Shown in pieces: positions 45,113 through 54,643 of a stretch of 64,000 nucleotides of DNA (position 1 is the stretch's first letter; each line of letters starts with the position of its first letter). The translations under genes were made by a program, and so were the position numbers. A model generated the notes under the pieces. That model made no database searches and was not told the DNA's origin. It saw only the letters and a list, made by a program, of their open reading frames with translations. This stretch comes from Terricaulis silvestris. Lineage in GTDB: Bacteria; Pseudomonadota; Alphaproteobacteria; Caulobacterales; Aquidulcibacteraceae. The DNA lies in contig NZ_CP047045.1 of the NCBI RefSeq assembly GCF_009792355.1, positions 3,374,501 to 3,438,500 of the forward strand. Direction: 5' to 3'.

Positions 45113-46510
45113 TTAGTAGCGATAGTGATCCGGCTTGAACGGGCCGGCGGTGGGCACGCCGATATAGTCGGCTTGCTCTTTCGTGAGCGTCGTCAGTTTC
45201 ACGCCGAGCTTGTCGAGGTGGAGCGTGGCGACCTTTTCGTCGAGGTGCTTCGGCAGCGTGTAGACCTGGTTTTGGTAGGCTTTGCCGTTGGTCCAGAGTT
45301 CGATCTGCGCCAGCGTTTGGTTGGTGAAGCTGGCGGACATTACGAAGCTCGGGTGGCCGGTGGCGTTGCCGAGGTTCACGAGGCGGCCTTCCGAGAGCAC
45401 GATGATCTTCTTGCCGTCCTGGAATTCGACGTGGTGGACTTGCGGCTTGATCTCGTCCCACTTGAAGTTCTTCAGACCCGAAATTTGAATCTCGGAATCG
45501 AAGTGGCCGATGTTGGCGACGATGGCGTTGTTCTTCATCGCGCGCATGTGATCGACGGTGAGGACGTCCTTGTTGCCGGTGGCGGTGACGAAGATGTCGG
45601 CGAGCGGCGCGGCCTCTTCCATGGTCACAACCTGATAGCCTTCCATCGCCGCCTGCAGCGCGCAGATCGGATCGACTTCAGTGACCATCACGCGCGCGCC
45701 GCCTTGGCGCAGCGATGCGGCCGAGCCTTTGCCGACATCGCCGTAGCCGGCGACGACCGCGACTTTGCCGGAGAGCATGACGTCGGTGCCGCGGCGGATG
45801 GCGTCGACCAGTGACTCACGGCAGCCATAGAGGTTATCGAACTTCGACTTGGTAACGCTATCGTTGACGTTGATGGCCGGGAACGGGAGCTCGCCCTTCT
45901 TGGCCATTTCGTAGAGGCGATGCACGCCTGTGGTGGTTTCTTCCGAGACGCCCTTCACCGAGGCCTTGATGGCTTCGTAGAACCCAGGCTTGTCCTTCAG
46001 ATACTTCTTCATCGTGGCAAAGAGCGCTTCTTCTTCCTCGTTGGAATGATCGGCGATGACGCCGGCATCCTTCTCCGCCTTCGGGCCGAGCACGCAGAGC
46101 AACGTCGCGTCGCCGCCATCGTCGAGGATCATGTTGGCGTATTGGCCGTTCGGCCATTGGAAGATGCGGTGGGTGTAGTCCCAGTACTCCGCGAGACTCT
46201 CGCCTTTCACGGCGAACACCGGCGTGCCCTTGGCGGCTATGGCCGCGGCGGCGTGGTCTTGCGTCGAGAAGATGTTGCACGAAGCCCAGCGCACTTCGGC
46301 GCCGAGCGCTTGCAGCGTCTCGATCAGCACCGCGGTTTGGATCGTCATGTGCAGGGAGCCCGCGATGCGCGCGCCCTTCAGCGGCTGCTTCGGGCCATAC
46401 TCGGCGCGCACAGCCATCAGGCCGGGCATTTCGGTTTCGGCGATGTTGATTTCCTTGCGGCCGTAGTCCGCGAGGCTGATGTCTTTCACGACGTAATCTT
46501 TAGCGCTCAT
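45113..46510 (-). CDS. ahcY: Adenosylhomocysteinase (S-adenosylhomocysteine hydrolase)
   Basis: A 465-residue tetrameric enzyme that splits S-adenosylhomocysteine into adenosine and homocysteine, relieving product inhibition of methyltransferases. [15 protein letters not shown], the NAD-binding [39 protein letters not shown] and the C-terminal KPDHYRY are diagnostic. A bacterial-type insert of about 35 residues is present. The ATG at 46510 follows GGAGGG; an open frame extends 36 codons upstream but would cover the leader structure. The leader carries an SAH riboswitch. A terminator follows. Confidence 0.98.
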   Translation of the reverse strand: MSAKDYVVKDISLADYGRKEINIAETEMPGLMAVRAEYGPKQPLKGARIAGSLHMTIQTAVLIETLQALGAEVRWASCNIFSTQDHAAAAIAAKGTPVFAVKGESLAEYWDYTHRIFQWPNGQYANMILDDGGDATLLCVLGPKAEKDAGVIADHSNEEEEALFATMKKYLKDKPGFYEAIKASVKGVSEETTTGVHRLYEMAKKGELPFPAINVNDSVTKSKFDNLYGCRESLVDAIRRGTDVMLSGKVAVVAGYGDVGKGSAASLRQGGARVMVTEVDPICALQAAMEGYQVVTMEEAAPLADIFVTATGNKDVLTVDHMRAMKNNAIVANIGHFDSEIQISGLKNFKWDEIKPQVHHVEFQDGKKIIVLSEGRLVNLGNATGHPSFVMSASFTNQTLAQIELWTNGKAYQNQVYTLPKHLDEKVATLHLDKLGVKLTTLTKEQADYIGVPTAGPFKPDHYRY

Positions 46511-46532
46511 CGCGCGCCCTCCTTCGAGAGTT

Positions 46533-46612
46533 CGCGAGCGTCGTTTTCCAATTGGAAAACCCGTCGAGCCTGGCGGAGTGGATACCGTCGCAACGCTCCT
46601 CGGCGGGCGGCG
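46533..46612 (-). promoter_or_regulatory. SAH riboswitch in the ahcY leader
   Basis: Read on the minus strand, the leader contains CGAGGAGCGTTGCGAC, then CAGGCTCG, then ACGACGCTC. These are the conserved blocks of the S-adenosylhomocysteine riboswitch. P1 pairs CCCGCCGAG with CTCGACGGG (one C-A mismatch). The pseudoknot pairs GAGCGT (about 46593-46598) with ACGCTC (46536-46541). A perfect hairpin GTTTTCCAATTGGAAAAC fills the variable loop before the pseudoknot strand. It ends about 23 bases before the ahcY ATG, near the GGAGGG site. SAH binding would stabilise the fold and turn on ahcY; how expression is switched is not clear from sequence. Confidence 0.85.
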
Positions 46613-46659
46613 TGGCATAGCAAAAGACGGGACGGCTGCAAACCCCGCCCGTCAGCAAA

Positions 46660-46683
46660 GAGCCGCCGGTTTCCCGGCGGCTC
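46660..46683 (-). terminator. Terminator after the TM-helix channel gene
   Basis: Perfect 10-base stem GAGCCGCCGG / CCGGCGGCTC with a 4-base loop, 26 bases past the channel gene stop on the minus strand. The T run is short (CTTTG). It separates that gene from the ahcY riboswitch. Confidence 0.7.
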
Positions 46684-46708
46684 CTATGCTTTTCCGTAGA
46701 TTAGGGCA

Positions 46709-47947
46709 TTATTCGCCAGTCCACCGCGCCAGCAGTTTCTTGGCGGCGTCGCGTCCGCCGACACCGAAGGCAATCGCGACCGCGACCGCCACCGAGCCGA
46801 GGATGAGGCCGAACGCCAGCACGATGATGTCGTTGGCGAGGCCCATGAACCGGAGGCCCACCGCCGTCGCCAGCGCGATCACACCCCAGCGCACGAAAGC
46901 TGAGATGATCTCGGACGAAGGCTTGCCTTCCTTGGTCGAGGCGGCCGCGAAGATGTTCGCGAGCAGGATGCCCAAGGCGATGATCACGGCGCCGAAGAGA
47001 ACGCGCGTGGCCAAGGTGAGCACTTCGCCCAGCATCGACGCCATGGCGCCGAACTCGAGCAGACGCGCTGCTTCGACCGCGGCGAACAGGACGATGCCGA
47101 TCAGCACCGCGAGGCCGATCATGCGTGATGGCGGGAATTTCGCGAAGTTGATGGTGTCGACGCCAGGCGTGAGATCCATCTTCTCGCGGCCGACGCGGAT
47201 CGGTTCGGCGTTGGCGATCGAGGAGATGATGTCGTCGAAGCCGATCGACTTCAGGCCCTCTTCCGTCAGCGTCATGATCCAGCGGCCGACGACGTAGGCG
47301 ATGAAGATGATCAAAGCCGCGCCGATGACGCGCGGGATGGTCATCAGGATGTTGTTCAACATCGCCGTAGCCGGATCGGAGATGGCAGTGATGTTCAAGA
47401 CATCGAGCGCGGCGATCGAGACCGGGATGATGATGAGTGTGAACACCAGGATGCCGAGCAGACGCGCGAGGCCAGGGCCGCTCGGGGTGTGGGTAAGGCC
47501 CGCATCGACCAGGCGGCGATCGAGCTCGACCGCTTCGACCGCGGCCTCGACCATGCGCCGCACGATGGTGGCGAGCACAAAACCGATGAAAAAGATCAGC
47601 GCCGCGCCGACAACCGCCGGCAGATAGGCCAGGAAGCCGCGCACCATGTCATAGAGCGGCGTCACCACTGCAGTCAGCCGCAGCACAGTCAGCGCCGCCA
47701 TGAAGCCGAGCAGCCAGACCAGCCAGTAGCCGACCTCGCCGACACGTTCGCCGACATCGACCATGGGTTTGGCGGTCGCTGGGCTGGCGCCGTCGCGGCG
47801 CGAGAAGAACGGGATGCGATCAACGCCTTTGGCAATCGCCCACTTCACGGCCTTCGCCGCAAAGTGCGCGATGATAAGAATGATGATCGCGCCGCCAATG
47901 CGGACCGCCCAGTCCTGAGCAGCCACATAGTCAATGGTAATCGGCAT
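46709..47947 (-). CDS. Membrane protein with repeated MS-channel TM-helix domains (CmpX-like)
   Basis: A 412-residue inner-membrane protein with about ten hydrophobic helices and several copies of the conserved TM_helix repeat (for example FLAYLPAVVGAALIFFIGFVLA, then ILMTIPRVIGAALIIFIAYVVG, then LATRVLFGAVIIALGILLA). These repeats occur in Pseudomonas CmpX and cyanobacterial relatives of mechanosensitive channels. The MscS beta domain itself is absent. A role in osmotic or envelope stress is inferred. It has its own terminator and precedes ahcY. Confidence 0.8.
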   Translation of the reverse strand: MPITIDYVAAQDWAVRIGGAIIILIIAHFAAKAVKWAIAKGVDRIPFFSRRDGASPATAKPMVDVGERVGEVGYWLVWLLGFMAALTVLRLTAVVTPLYDMVRGFLAYLPAVVGAALIFFIGFVLATIVRRMVEAAVEAVELDRRLVDAGLTHTPSGPGLARLLGILVFTLIIIPVSIAALDVLNITAISDPATAMLNNILMTIPRVIGAALIIFIAYVVGRWIMTLTEEGLKSIGFDDIISSIANAEPIRVGREKMDLTPGVDTINFAKFPPSRMIGLAVLIGIVLFAAVEAARLLEFGAMASMLGEVLTLATRVLFGAVIIALGILLANIFAAASTKEGKPSSEIISAFVRWGVIALATAVGLRFMGLANDIIVLAFGLILGSVAVAVAIAFGVGGRDAAKKLLARWTGE

Positions 47948-48092
47948 GTGCAGTCTCTCCCTCGTGAGCTGCGTTAAAGATGCGCCGAGGATCGCCGGAA
48001 CGCACGCAAATCATAGGATTTGCACGCGCTAGGCGTGCGTTCGCCATGCTGCGACCGCGAGATATTCGCTTTTTGCGCGCGTTGCGCTGCGC

Positions 48093-48956
48093 TTAGTTCA
48101 ACGCTTCGGGGAAACGCGGCATGGCGTCGAAATCTTCCTGCACGTGCTCACGAATCACCAGCGCCTCGTTTTCGCGGGCAAGGGCTTCGACTTTATCCAT
48201 CGAAGCGATGGTTTGGGCGCGGTCGGTGTTGAAGCTCGGCACCAGGCGTCGTTCGCGACTTTCGGCGAGGTGCCACATGTCGCCGGTGACCAGCACGGCG
48301 CCGGCGTTGGGTAGCTGCACCAGGAGCACGGTGTGACCCGGCGTATGACCTGGCGCTTGAATAACTCGCACCGAGCCGTCGCCGAACACGTCGTGCTCCG
48401 CATCGCCTTCAATCAGCTGGGTCTCAGCGGTTTCGAGGCGGTTGTAATTGTTGAAGTCCTGCGGATCGGCGCGGTGTTCAGCGTCGAACATGCGCGTGCG
48501 CTCGTCCGCATCGACGATCCACGTTGAGGCGGTGAAGAGATTGCCATTGCCGGTGTGATCCGAGTGCATGTGGGAGAACGATACAAACTCGATGTCGGCG
48601 GGCGTGAGGCCAAGTTGTTGTAATTGCGCGGTGAGCTTCACCGGAACGACGAAGTGTGCGGGGAAGCCATCGGGGCGCCAGCCGTCGGGCATGTCGGCGA
48701 TCGCTTCGGGCAAACCTGTGTCCCAGATCAGATCGCCGCTCGGGTGGCGGATCAGATAGCAAGGCACGACGAGCGTGCGGCTTTGGCCGTTCATGGAGCC
48801 GTCGTCGGCGAACATGCCGATGTCGGAGAACGTCGAGTGACCGCAATCCATGGCGTAGAGCTGCACGGCTGGCGGATCAGGTTCAGGTGCGCCGGATTGA
48901 TTGCACGCCGCAAGCGCACACGCCGCCGCAGCCAACAACGCATTACGCAATGCCAT
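48093..48956 (-). CDS. Lipoprotein metallo-beta-lactamase-fold hydrolase (AHL lactonase-like)
   Basis: A 287-residue protein. The N-terminus MALRNALLAAAACALAACNQ gives a lipobox with Cys18, so it is membrane-anchored outside the cytoplasm. The fold shows HMHSDHTGN (129-137, the H-x-H-x-D-H metal site), GHTPGHTVLL, VTGDMWH and a last metal ligand in REH. Order and length resemble N-acyl-homoserine lactonases of the AttM/AiiA group, but an exported lipoprotein form is unusual for that activity, so the substrate is open. The second ATG (48956) is chosen because GAGGGAG precedes it and it gives the lipoprotein signal. Confidence 0.85.
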   Translation of the reverse strand: MALRNALLAAAACALAACNQSGAPEPDPPAVQLYAMDCGHSTFSDIGMFADDGSMNGQSRTLVVPCYLIRHPSGDLIWDTGLPEAIADMPDGWRPDGFPAHFVVPVKLTAQLQQLGLTPADIEFVSFSHMHSDHTGNGNLFTASTWIVDADERTRMFDAEHRADPQDFNNYNRLETAETQLIEGDAEHDVFGDGSVRVIQAPGHTPGHTVLLVQLPNAGAVLVTGDMWHLAESRERRLVPSFNTDRAQTIASMDKVEALARENEALVIREHVQEDFDAMPRFPEALN

Positions 48957-48983
48957 CGCGAACTCCCTCACATTCGGCGCCGT

Positions 48984-49265
48984 TCAAGCGCGTCCGTCGC
49001 CGAAACGCAAGCGGAGGACGAAGATGACGCTTACGAGAACAAGGCATACGGCGTTCGCGAGCATCACCGGCCAAGAACCACTGAGCGCGCCGTAGATCGT
49101 CCAACAGATGAAGCCGACAATTGTCACTGCATACATGCGAAGCGAGACGCCTGAGGCGTCTCGCTCGCGCAGCATCTTCACAATCTGCGGCACGAAGCTC
49201 GCCATCGAACACAAGCCGGCGGCGACGCCGAACGCGTTTATCAACCAGATCGGCGCGTCGGGCAT
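48984..49265 (-). CDS. SemiSWEET-type sugar transporter (PQ-loop)
   Basis: A 93-residue protein with three membrane helices, the minimal SWEET unit. SMASFVPQIVKMLRERDASGVSLRMY carries the PQ motif (the first helix and its loop), followed by FICWTIYGALSG and a last helix LANAVCLVLVSVIFVL. SemiSWEETs dimerise to move sugars passively. Substrate unknown. It lies close behind a GlsB-type gene, perhaps in one transcript. Confidence 0.88.
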   Translation of the reverse strand: MPDAPIWLINAFGVAAGLCSMASFVPQIVKMLRERDASGVSLRMYAVTIVGFICWTIYGALSGSWPVMLANAVCLVLVSVIFVLRLRFGDGRA

Positions 49266-49270
49266 GCGCG

Positions 49271-49525
49271 CTAGGCGCGTTTGATGACGCGCACGATCAG
49301 CAGCAGAATCACGGCGCCGATGAAGGCGGTGATGATGGTGTTGATGATGCCCGGCATGAAAGCGAAGCCGATGGCGCCGAACAACCAGCCGCCGAGAATG
49401 GCGCCCAGGATGCCGACGATGATGTTGCCCAGCAGGCCGAAGCCGAAGCCTCGTACGACAAGGCCAGCGAGCCAGCCGGCAACTGCGCCGACGATAATCC
49501 AGATGATGAGGGTTTCAGCGCTCAT
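49271..49525 (-). CDS. GlsB/YeaQ/YmgE family small membrane protein
   Basis: An 84-residue protein with three glycine-rich membrane helices (LIIWIIVGAVAGWLAGLVV, LLGNIIVGILGAILGGWLF, TIITAFIGAVILLLIV). It matches the transglycosylase-associated GlsB/YeaQ family, which is often induced by stress. The molecular role is not established. The open frame continues far upstream through another reading, but only this ATG gives the family N-terminus (MSAETLIIW). Confidence 0.88.
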   Translation of the reverse strand: MSAETLIIWIIVGAVAGWLAGLVVRGFGFGLLGNIIVGILGAILGGWLFGAIGFAFMPGIINTIITAFIGAVILLLIVRVIKRA

Positions 49526-49595
49526 TACCAATCTCCCAGCGCCATAGGGCGCTTTCGTGAGGTAACGGGCGAATGCAGGCAGAGTTCCCTTCCGC

Positions 49596-51281
49596 TCAAC
49601 CGCCGCCGAGAACGGCGCGGCATTGCGCGAGGCGCTCGCCTTCAAGCGGCGCCTCAAGCACGAATTCCTGCAGCGTGTAAGAGCCAGTCCCGCGCGGCAT
49701 GAAGCGAATGGTGCGTTCGGCGTCGCCGTCGCGCACGATGTAGACGATTTCGACGTCGGCGTTGCCGACCTCGCCGGCTTCGCGGCGCAGAATTGCCATG
49801 CCGTCACGCAAGCCTGCCGCATACGCCGGCGATTGCGGATTGAGGCCGGTGACGACGTTGTTGTTCGCGGTCGTGGCTTCGACATCGAAACCGCGGTGAA
49901 ACCGCGTGACCTCGCGCGTCGTGACGCGGCCACACGGCGCGAAGGCGTCTTCAGGCAACAGCACCGCTGCGCCCTGCTCGACATAGGTTTGCAGGTCGTC
50001 GCCCAGCGCTAGCCCCATCTCCGGCGCGACGCGCGCGAAGAGATCGGTGGCATAGACTTGCGGTTCGCGCGCCATCGCGCCGGCCATCGAACGGCGCTTC
50101 ATCTCCAGCACGACGTCGTCGAAATCGCGCCCACCGCCGGCGGCGCGAAGACGGTGATCCCAGATCGTCGCGAGCAAACGCCCGCGCTGATAGGGCAGCG
50201 AGCGCACGTCGGGATCGTTCCAGAAATCCACATTGATGCGCGCATTGGTTTCGGTACGCGCGGGCGACCCGCCGTAGGCGCGCAGCATACGGTTCAGATC
50301 GCTCGCGAACTCCTGCGGCGTCCACAACCCCGAACGCACCATGACGCGGCCGGTGTAGAAATCGGTGAAGCCTTCGGAGAGCCAATATTGCGAGGCCTCG
50401 TCCACTTCCGAAATGCCGCCGATCCGGCGCGGCACCCACGTGTGCTGGCCTTCGTGCGCAAGCGTGCGCGCGATCGCGGCTTCTTCGGCGTTTGGCGTGG
50501 CGAAGAACGCGAACGCGTCGGCTAGGCCGGTGCCGCCGAGGCTGCGGAAACCCGGGGCGGTTTGCGCGAGCTGCGTCATCGTCACCAGGAACGGTTCGTC
50601 ACGGTCGCCCCAGAAGGCGCGCTGCGCCGCGAGGATCGCGCCGATGCGATCGGTCAGCGCTTCATCAGTGAACGCCCAGGCGCCACGGATCGCCACGCGC
50701 ATCGGTCCGCGCGTCAACACCCGATAGTCGCCGCCGACAAGCACGCTTTGATGAACCGCCTCGAGCGTCAGACCACGATGTTCGAGATCCGAGGCGAAGC
50801 TCCAGCCGCGTGGAAAACCGCGTGCGCGCACGGACACCCGCGTGGCTGCATCGAGGTCAGGCGTGATGAGCGCGGTCTCGCCGATGAGATGGTAATAGGT
50901 CGAGCGCACGATTGGCCGATACGGATTGCCGCCGATGCCCGTGGGCTCGCCGTCCCAATCCTGGATCACGCGGTACGAGATGCGCACGCGCGCGTTCGGA
51001 CGATGGCGGAGCACGCGTTCGCCCGCATCTCCGGTCTCGACAATCTCGGCGCCGGAGGCGCTTAGGCCCTCGATGCCGCGCCAGAGTTCGGACTCACTGG
51101 CCCATGAATCGGGAAGTCTGATGCTGGTTTCGCCGTCGGCGTCGCCACGGAAAGAAAAATGAACCGCGACCGCCGTAAGCGCGCCGTCGCGCATCACCGG
51201 CGACAGCGTGTACTCAACACGCGGCGCCGGCGCGAACGCGGCGCAGACCAACACCGCCAGTGCAGCAATGAAGCGCTTCAT
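49596..51281 (-). CDS. M61-type exported metallopeptidase with PDZ domain
   Basis: A 561-residue protein with a signal peptide (MKRFIAALAVLVCAAFAPAP). The zinc site is HEGQH (276-280) with the downstream Glu in WLSEGFTDFY, as in glycyl aminopeptidases of family M61. A PDZ-like domain follows near 455-530 (TGLNPQSPAYAAGLRDGMAIL). An N-terminal beta domain lies before the catalytic part. It would cleave small peptides or N-terminal residues in the periplasm. Its start overlaps the HPr stop by four bases. Confidence 0.87.
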   Translation of the reverse strand: MKRFIAALAVLVCAAFAPAPRVEYTLSPVMRDGALTAVAVHFSFRGDADGETSIRLPDSWASESELWRGIEGLSASGAEIVETGDAGERVLRHRPNARVRISYRVIQDWDGEPTGIGGNPYRPIVRSTYYHLIGETALITPDLDAATRVSVRARGFPRGWSFASDLEHRGLTLEAVHQSVLVGGDYRVLTRGPMRVAIRGAWAFTDEALTDRIGAILAAQRAFWGDRDEPFLVTMTQLAQTAPGFRSLGGTGLADAFAFFATPNAEEAAIARTLAHEGQHTWVPRRIGGISEVDEASQYWLSEGFTDFYTGRVMVRSGLWTPQEFASDLNRMLRAYGGSPARTETNARINVDFWNDPDVRSLPYQRGRLLATIWDHRLRAAGGGRDFDDVVLEMKRRSMAGAMAREPQVYATDLFARVAPEMGLALGDDLQTYVEQGAAVLLPEDAFAPCGRVTTREVTRFHRGFDVEATTANNNVVTGLNPQSPAYAAGLRDGMAILRREAGEVGNADVEIVYIVRDGDAERTIRFMPRGTGSYTLQEFVLEAPLEGERLAQCRAVLGGG

Positions 51282-51553
51282 TCGTCTTCATAGAATTTGG
51301 CGGCGAACAGCTTTTCGACTTCCGCCATCGCCTCTTCGGCCTGCGGCCCGCGCGCTTCGACTTCGACGTCGGAGCCGATGCCAGCGCCGAGCATCATCAG
51401 ATCCATCAGCGAGCGGGCGTCGGCTTCATCCTCCTCGCGGCGGACCATGATGCGGGTGCTCTCATAATTGAGCGCAAGTTCGGCCAGCCGGCGCGAGGCG
51501 CGTGCGTGCAGGCCCTTCTTGTTGGTGACCGCTATCGTGCGTCTTACGCTCAT
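51278..51553 (-). CDS. ptsH: HPr phosphocarrier (nitrogen-type PTS)
   Basis: A 91-residue HPr. GLHARAS carries the phospho-His16, and ARSLMDLMML carries Ser48, equivalent to Ser46 of Gram-positive HPr that HPr kinase phosphorylates. It passes phosphate from EI(Ntr) to the EIIA encoded 21 bases upstream; no sugar-specific permease is near, so the role is regulatory. In most alphaproteobacteria this pair sits beside hprK, which is missing here. Confidence 0.94.
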   Translation of the reverse strand: MSVRRTIAVTNKKGLHARASRRLAELALNYESTRIMVRREEDEADARSLMDLMMLGAGIGSDVEVEARGPQAEEAMAEVEKLFAAKFYEDE

Positions 51554-51574
51554 GCCAGCTCAGCCGCGCCCCTG

Positions 51575-51982
51575 TTAGGCCGCACCGCCAGCGAGTTCGA
51601 TCGAGGCGACACGGATGTAACGACGGCCGGCATCCTGCGCGGCAAGAGCTGCTTCGGGCAAGCTCACTTTGTCCCGGACCTCGGCGAGCTTGATCAGCAT
51701 GGGCAGGTTCACGCCGGCAATGACTTCGGTCTTGACCTGGTTGATCACCGAGATGGCCAGGTTCGACGGCGTGCCGCCGAACATGTCTGTGAGGATGACG
51801 ACGCCGTCGCCGGTTTCAACGGCGCGTACAGCGTCAATGATGTCGCCGCGACGCTCTTCCATGTTGTCATGAGGCCCGATGGCGATAGCGCGCATCTGTT
51901 CTTGAGGCCCAAGGACGTGCTCGGCGGCAGCGACGAACTCGTCAGCAAGCCGGCCGTGGGACACCACGACTACGCCAATCAT
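51575..51982 (-). CDS. PTS EIIA component, mannose family (EIIA-Man type)
   Basis: A 135-residue protein with GVVVVSHGRLADEF, where His9 accepts phosphate from HPr, and LTDMFGGTPSNLA, the family signature. It has no fused EIIB. In alphaproteobacteria this lone EIIA works with HPr in a regulatory phosphorelay linked to ChvG/ChvI and carbon/nitrogen state. It is 121 bases downstream of chvG. Confidence 0.92.
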   Translation of the reverse strand: MIGVVVVSHGRLADEFVAAAEHVLGPQEQMRAIAIGPHDNMEERRGDIIDAVRAVETGDGVVILTDMFGGTPSNLAISVINQVKTEVIAGVNLPMLIKLAEVRDKVSLPEAALAAQDAGRRYIRVASIELAGGAA

Positions 51983-52103
51983 TTAGTGCTCCCGCCACCC
52001 GCCAAGGTGGGCCTGCTTCGAAGGGCCGGACAATAGACCTTCGCGCCCTCGATAAAAGCGAAAGCCGCACGCCGCTTACAGTTTTCGACGAATAGTCGCA
52101 GCA

Positions 52104-53759
52104 TCAAGCCCTCGCGGCTGCCGCAAGCGGCAATTCCACTATTAGGCGTGCTCCACCGCGCTCGCCACGGCCTAGGCCGTCGAGATTTTGCGCGAAGATG
52201 CGGCCGCCGTGACTGGTCACGATCTGGCGAGCGATGGAGAGGCCGAGGCCAGAATTGCCGCCGAAGGCCACGCCCTTGGGGCGCTGGGTGTAGAAACGCT
52301 CGAACACGGTTTCGAGATTCTCCGGCGGAATGCCCGGGCCTTGGTCTTCGACCTGCGCACGTACGATCGAGCCGTCTTTGTTTTTCAGAATCTCGATCGT
52401 GACCGTGACCATGCCGCCGGGCGGGCTGAATGAACGCGCGTTGTCGATCAGGTTGCGGAACACCTGGCCGAGCGGGCCCTCTTGGCCGAGGACGATCACG
52501 CCCGCGGGCCGATCGCCTTTGAATACGACGGGCGCTTTCAATTCTTCGTCCGGCGCCGGCGCATAGGCGCGCGTCAGTTCGTAGAGCAGCGCGCCGAGAT
52601 CGACTTTGCCGAGATCACCGCGTGCGGTCTCCGCTTCGATGCGACTGGCGCGGGCGATATCGGTGACGAGGCGGTCGAGCCGCTGCACGTCTTGGGCGAC
52701 GATGGCGAGCATTTGGGTTTGCTGCGCCGGCTCGCGGGCGTTGCGGGCGGATTCCACCGCGGACTTGATCGACGCCAGCGGGTTCTTGATTTCGTGGCTG
52801 ACATCGGCGGCGAAGCGTTCGTTGGCGTCGATACGATCGGCGAGAGCGCCGGTCATGGCTTCCATGGAATGGCTGAGAGCGCCGATTTCGTCCTTACGAC
52901 GTGAAACATCGGGCAGCGAAAGGCGGGTTGAGCCGCTGAGGCGCAGACTATCCGCCGCTTGCGCCAATGTGCGCAGCGGGCGCGCGATGAAGAGTGCGAG
53001 CAGCAGCGAAGAGAGGAAGATCGCGACGGTGGCGCCGAGCACGAACGGGATCATGCTAGCGCGCTCGGCGACCAGGATGCGCTCCACGTCGGCGCTTTCG
53101 ATAGTGACGGTGCCCATCACGGCTTGGACGCGCCGGAGCGGCAGCGTCACGGAGACAACGCGCTCACCTTTTTCGTTGAGCCGCTCGCCGCGCGCGATCT
53201 CACCGCGCTGGGCGCGGGCAATTTCTTCTTCCAGTGAGATGGTCGGCCGCCATGGCGTGAGCCGTATGTATTCGACGCGCTGCGCGGTGCGGCGGATCGA
53301 CTGGCCGATGCTTTCCTCTTGGCCGACTTCCGGCAGCGCCGTTTCTTCAAGCCGATCGTAGATCACGTCGCTGTCGGCGATCAGCCGCCCGTCGTCCGCG
53401 AACATCCGTACGCGTGGCTGCCCGACGCCGCCCCGTGCGCCCTCCGCGATGGGCGGCAAGATGCGCCTCAGCGTGTCGCGCACTCTGACCTCGTTCACAT
53501 ACGGATAGGGATCGCCCTCAACCGTACCGGTCTCGATCAGCAGGTTGGTGATGAGCTCGCCCTGCGTGCGCAGATTGCGGAACTGCGCGTCGGTCAGGCC
53601 TGCGCGCATTTCGGTGAGCAACAGCACGCCGAGCACCAGGACGAACAGTCCGGCGAAATTCCAGATGAAGATGATGCGGGCGATGCGTGAGCGCGCAACC
53701 GCGCGCAAGCCCTCGCCGCGACCGCCTTCAGGCTTCGTTGTAGCGATAGCCGACGCCAT
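52104..53759 (-). CDS. chvG: ChvG/ExoS-type sensor histidine kinase
   Basis: A 551-residue kinase of the ChvG-ChvI system for acid, envelope and host-associated stress. Two membrane helices ([19 protein letters not shown] and [21 protein letters not shown]) flank a periplasmic domain of about 230 residues, followed by [20 protein letters not shown] with His322, and an HATPase domain with [17 protein letters not shown] and GLGLSIARQ. The ATG at 53759 overlaps chvI by 32 bases; a TTG at 53708, 20 bases after the chvI stop, is an alternative. The frame extends to 53867 but that part is a shadow of chvI. Confidence 0.93.
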   Translation of the reverse strand: MASAIATTKPEGGRGEGLRAVARSRIARIIFIWNFAGLFVLVLGVLLLTEMRAGLTDAQFRNLRTQGELITNLLIETGTVEGDPYPYVNEVRVRDTLRRILPPIAEGARGGVGQPRVRMFADDGRLIADSDVIYDRLEETALPEVGQEESIGQSIRRTAQRVEYIRLTPWRPTISLEEEIARAQRGEIARGERLNEKGERVVSVTLPLRRVQAVMGTVTIESADVERILVAERASMIPFVLGATVAIFLSSLLLALFIARPLRTLAQAADSLRLSGSTRLSLPDVSRRKDEIGALSHSMEAMTGALADRIDANERFAADVSHEIKNPLASIKSAVESARNAREPAQQTQMLAIVAQDVQRLDRLVTDIARASRIEAETARGDLGKVDLGALLYELTRAYAPAPDEELKAPVVFKGDRPAGVIVLGQEGPLGQVFRNLIDNARSFSPPGGMVTVTIEILKNKDGSIVRAQVEDQGPGIPPENLETVFERFYTQRPKGVAFGGNSGLGLSIARQIVTSHGGRIFAQNLDGLGRGERGGARLIVELPLAAAARA

Positions 53760-54426
53760 AGAGGGTTTCGATCGCGTCGAAGTCGCCGTCGATGTCGCGG
53801 AACTTCTTGCGGAGCCGCTTGATGTGCGAGTCGATGGTTCTGTCGTCGACATAGACCTGATCGTCATAAGCCGCGTCCATCAGCTGATCCCGGCTCTTCA
53901 CGTAGCCCGGGCGCTGCGCGAGCGCTTGGAGGATAAGAAATTCGGTGACCGTGAGCCGCACTTGCTCGCCCTTCCAGGTGCAGGCGTGGCGGTTCGGATC
54001 GAGCGTGAGTTCGCCACGCACGATCGGCTTTTTGTCCCCTCCCGGATCGGCGCCAGGCATGTTGGCGCGCGTGCGGCGCAGCAACGCTTTCACGCGCTCA
54101 CTGAGCAGGCGCTGAGAGAAAGGCTTTTTGATGTAGTCGTCGGCGCCGACATTGAAGCCGACCACTTCGTCCATCTCGTCATCCTTCGAGGTCAGGAAGA
54201 TAACCGGCAGGTTCGACGATTGGCGCAGGCGCCGCAGCACTTCGACGCCATCCATGCGCGGCATCTTGATGTCGAGAATGGCGATGTCCGGCGGCGCCTC
54301 GGCGAGCGCCGCCAAAGCCGTGGCGCCATCGGTGTAGCTGCGCACGGTGTAGCCTTCCGCTTCGAAGAAGACCTTCAGTGAAGCGAGGATGTTCTCGTCG
54401 TCGTCGACAAGGGCGATGGTGGCCAT
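53728..54426 (-). CDS. chvI: ChvI/ExoI-type response regulator (OmpR family)
   Basis: A 232-residue regulator: receiver domain (about 1-120) with [10 protein letters not shown], phospho-acceptor Asp52 in [11 protein letters not shown] and IFLTSKDDE, then a winged-helix domain ending [10 protein letters not shown]. It is phosphorylated by ChvG and controls genes for envelope, exopolysaccharide and acid response. The ATG giving [10 protein letters not shown] is chosen; the open frame extends 20 codons upstream without a family match. It is the first gene of the chvI-chvG-EIIA-HPr run. Confidence 0.94.
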   Translation of the reverse strand: MATIALVDDDENILASLKVFFEAEGYTVRSYTDGATALAALAEAPPDIAILDIKMPRMDGVEVLRRLRQSSNLPVIFLTSKDDEMDEVVGFNVGADDYIKKPFSQRLLSERVKALLRRTRANMPGADPGGDKKPIVRGELTLDPNRHACTWKGEQVRLTVTEFLILQALAQRPGYVKSRDQLMDAAYDDQVYVDDRTIDSHIKRLRKKFRDIDGDFDAIETLYGVGYRYNEA

Positions 54427-54643
54427 GGGGGGCTGCGGTTCCTGACTTTGCCGTAATGAACTGGCGTTGGCAGTCTTAGCCGTCAATGCCGGGGTTGGAA
54501 ACAGGTTCTAGGGCCGCGCGCGCCCGCTCTCTGGAAATTGACTGCGCGATTGTGCCGGCGGCGAGCGCGTGGCGCGAATGATGATGAAACTGTGGCGGAA
54601 AGGCTGACTGGACAAGTCTTTGCGCCGCTCCAGATCAACCCGC

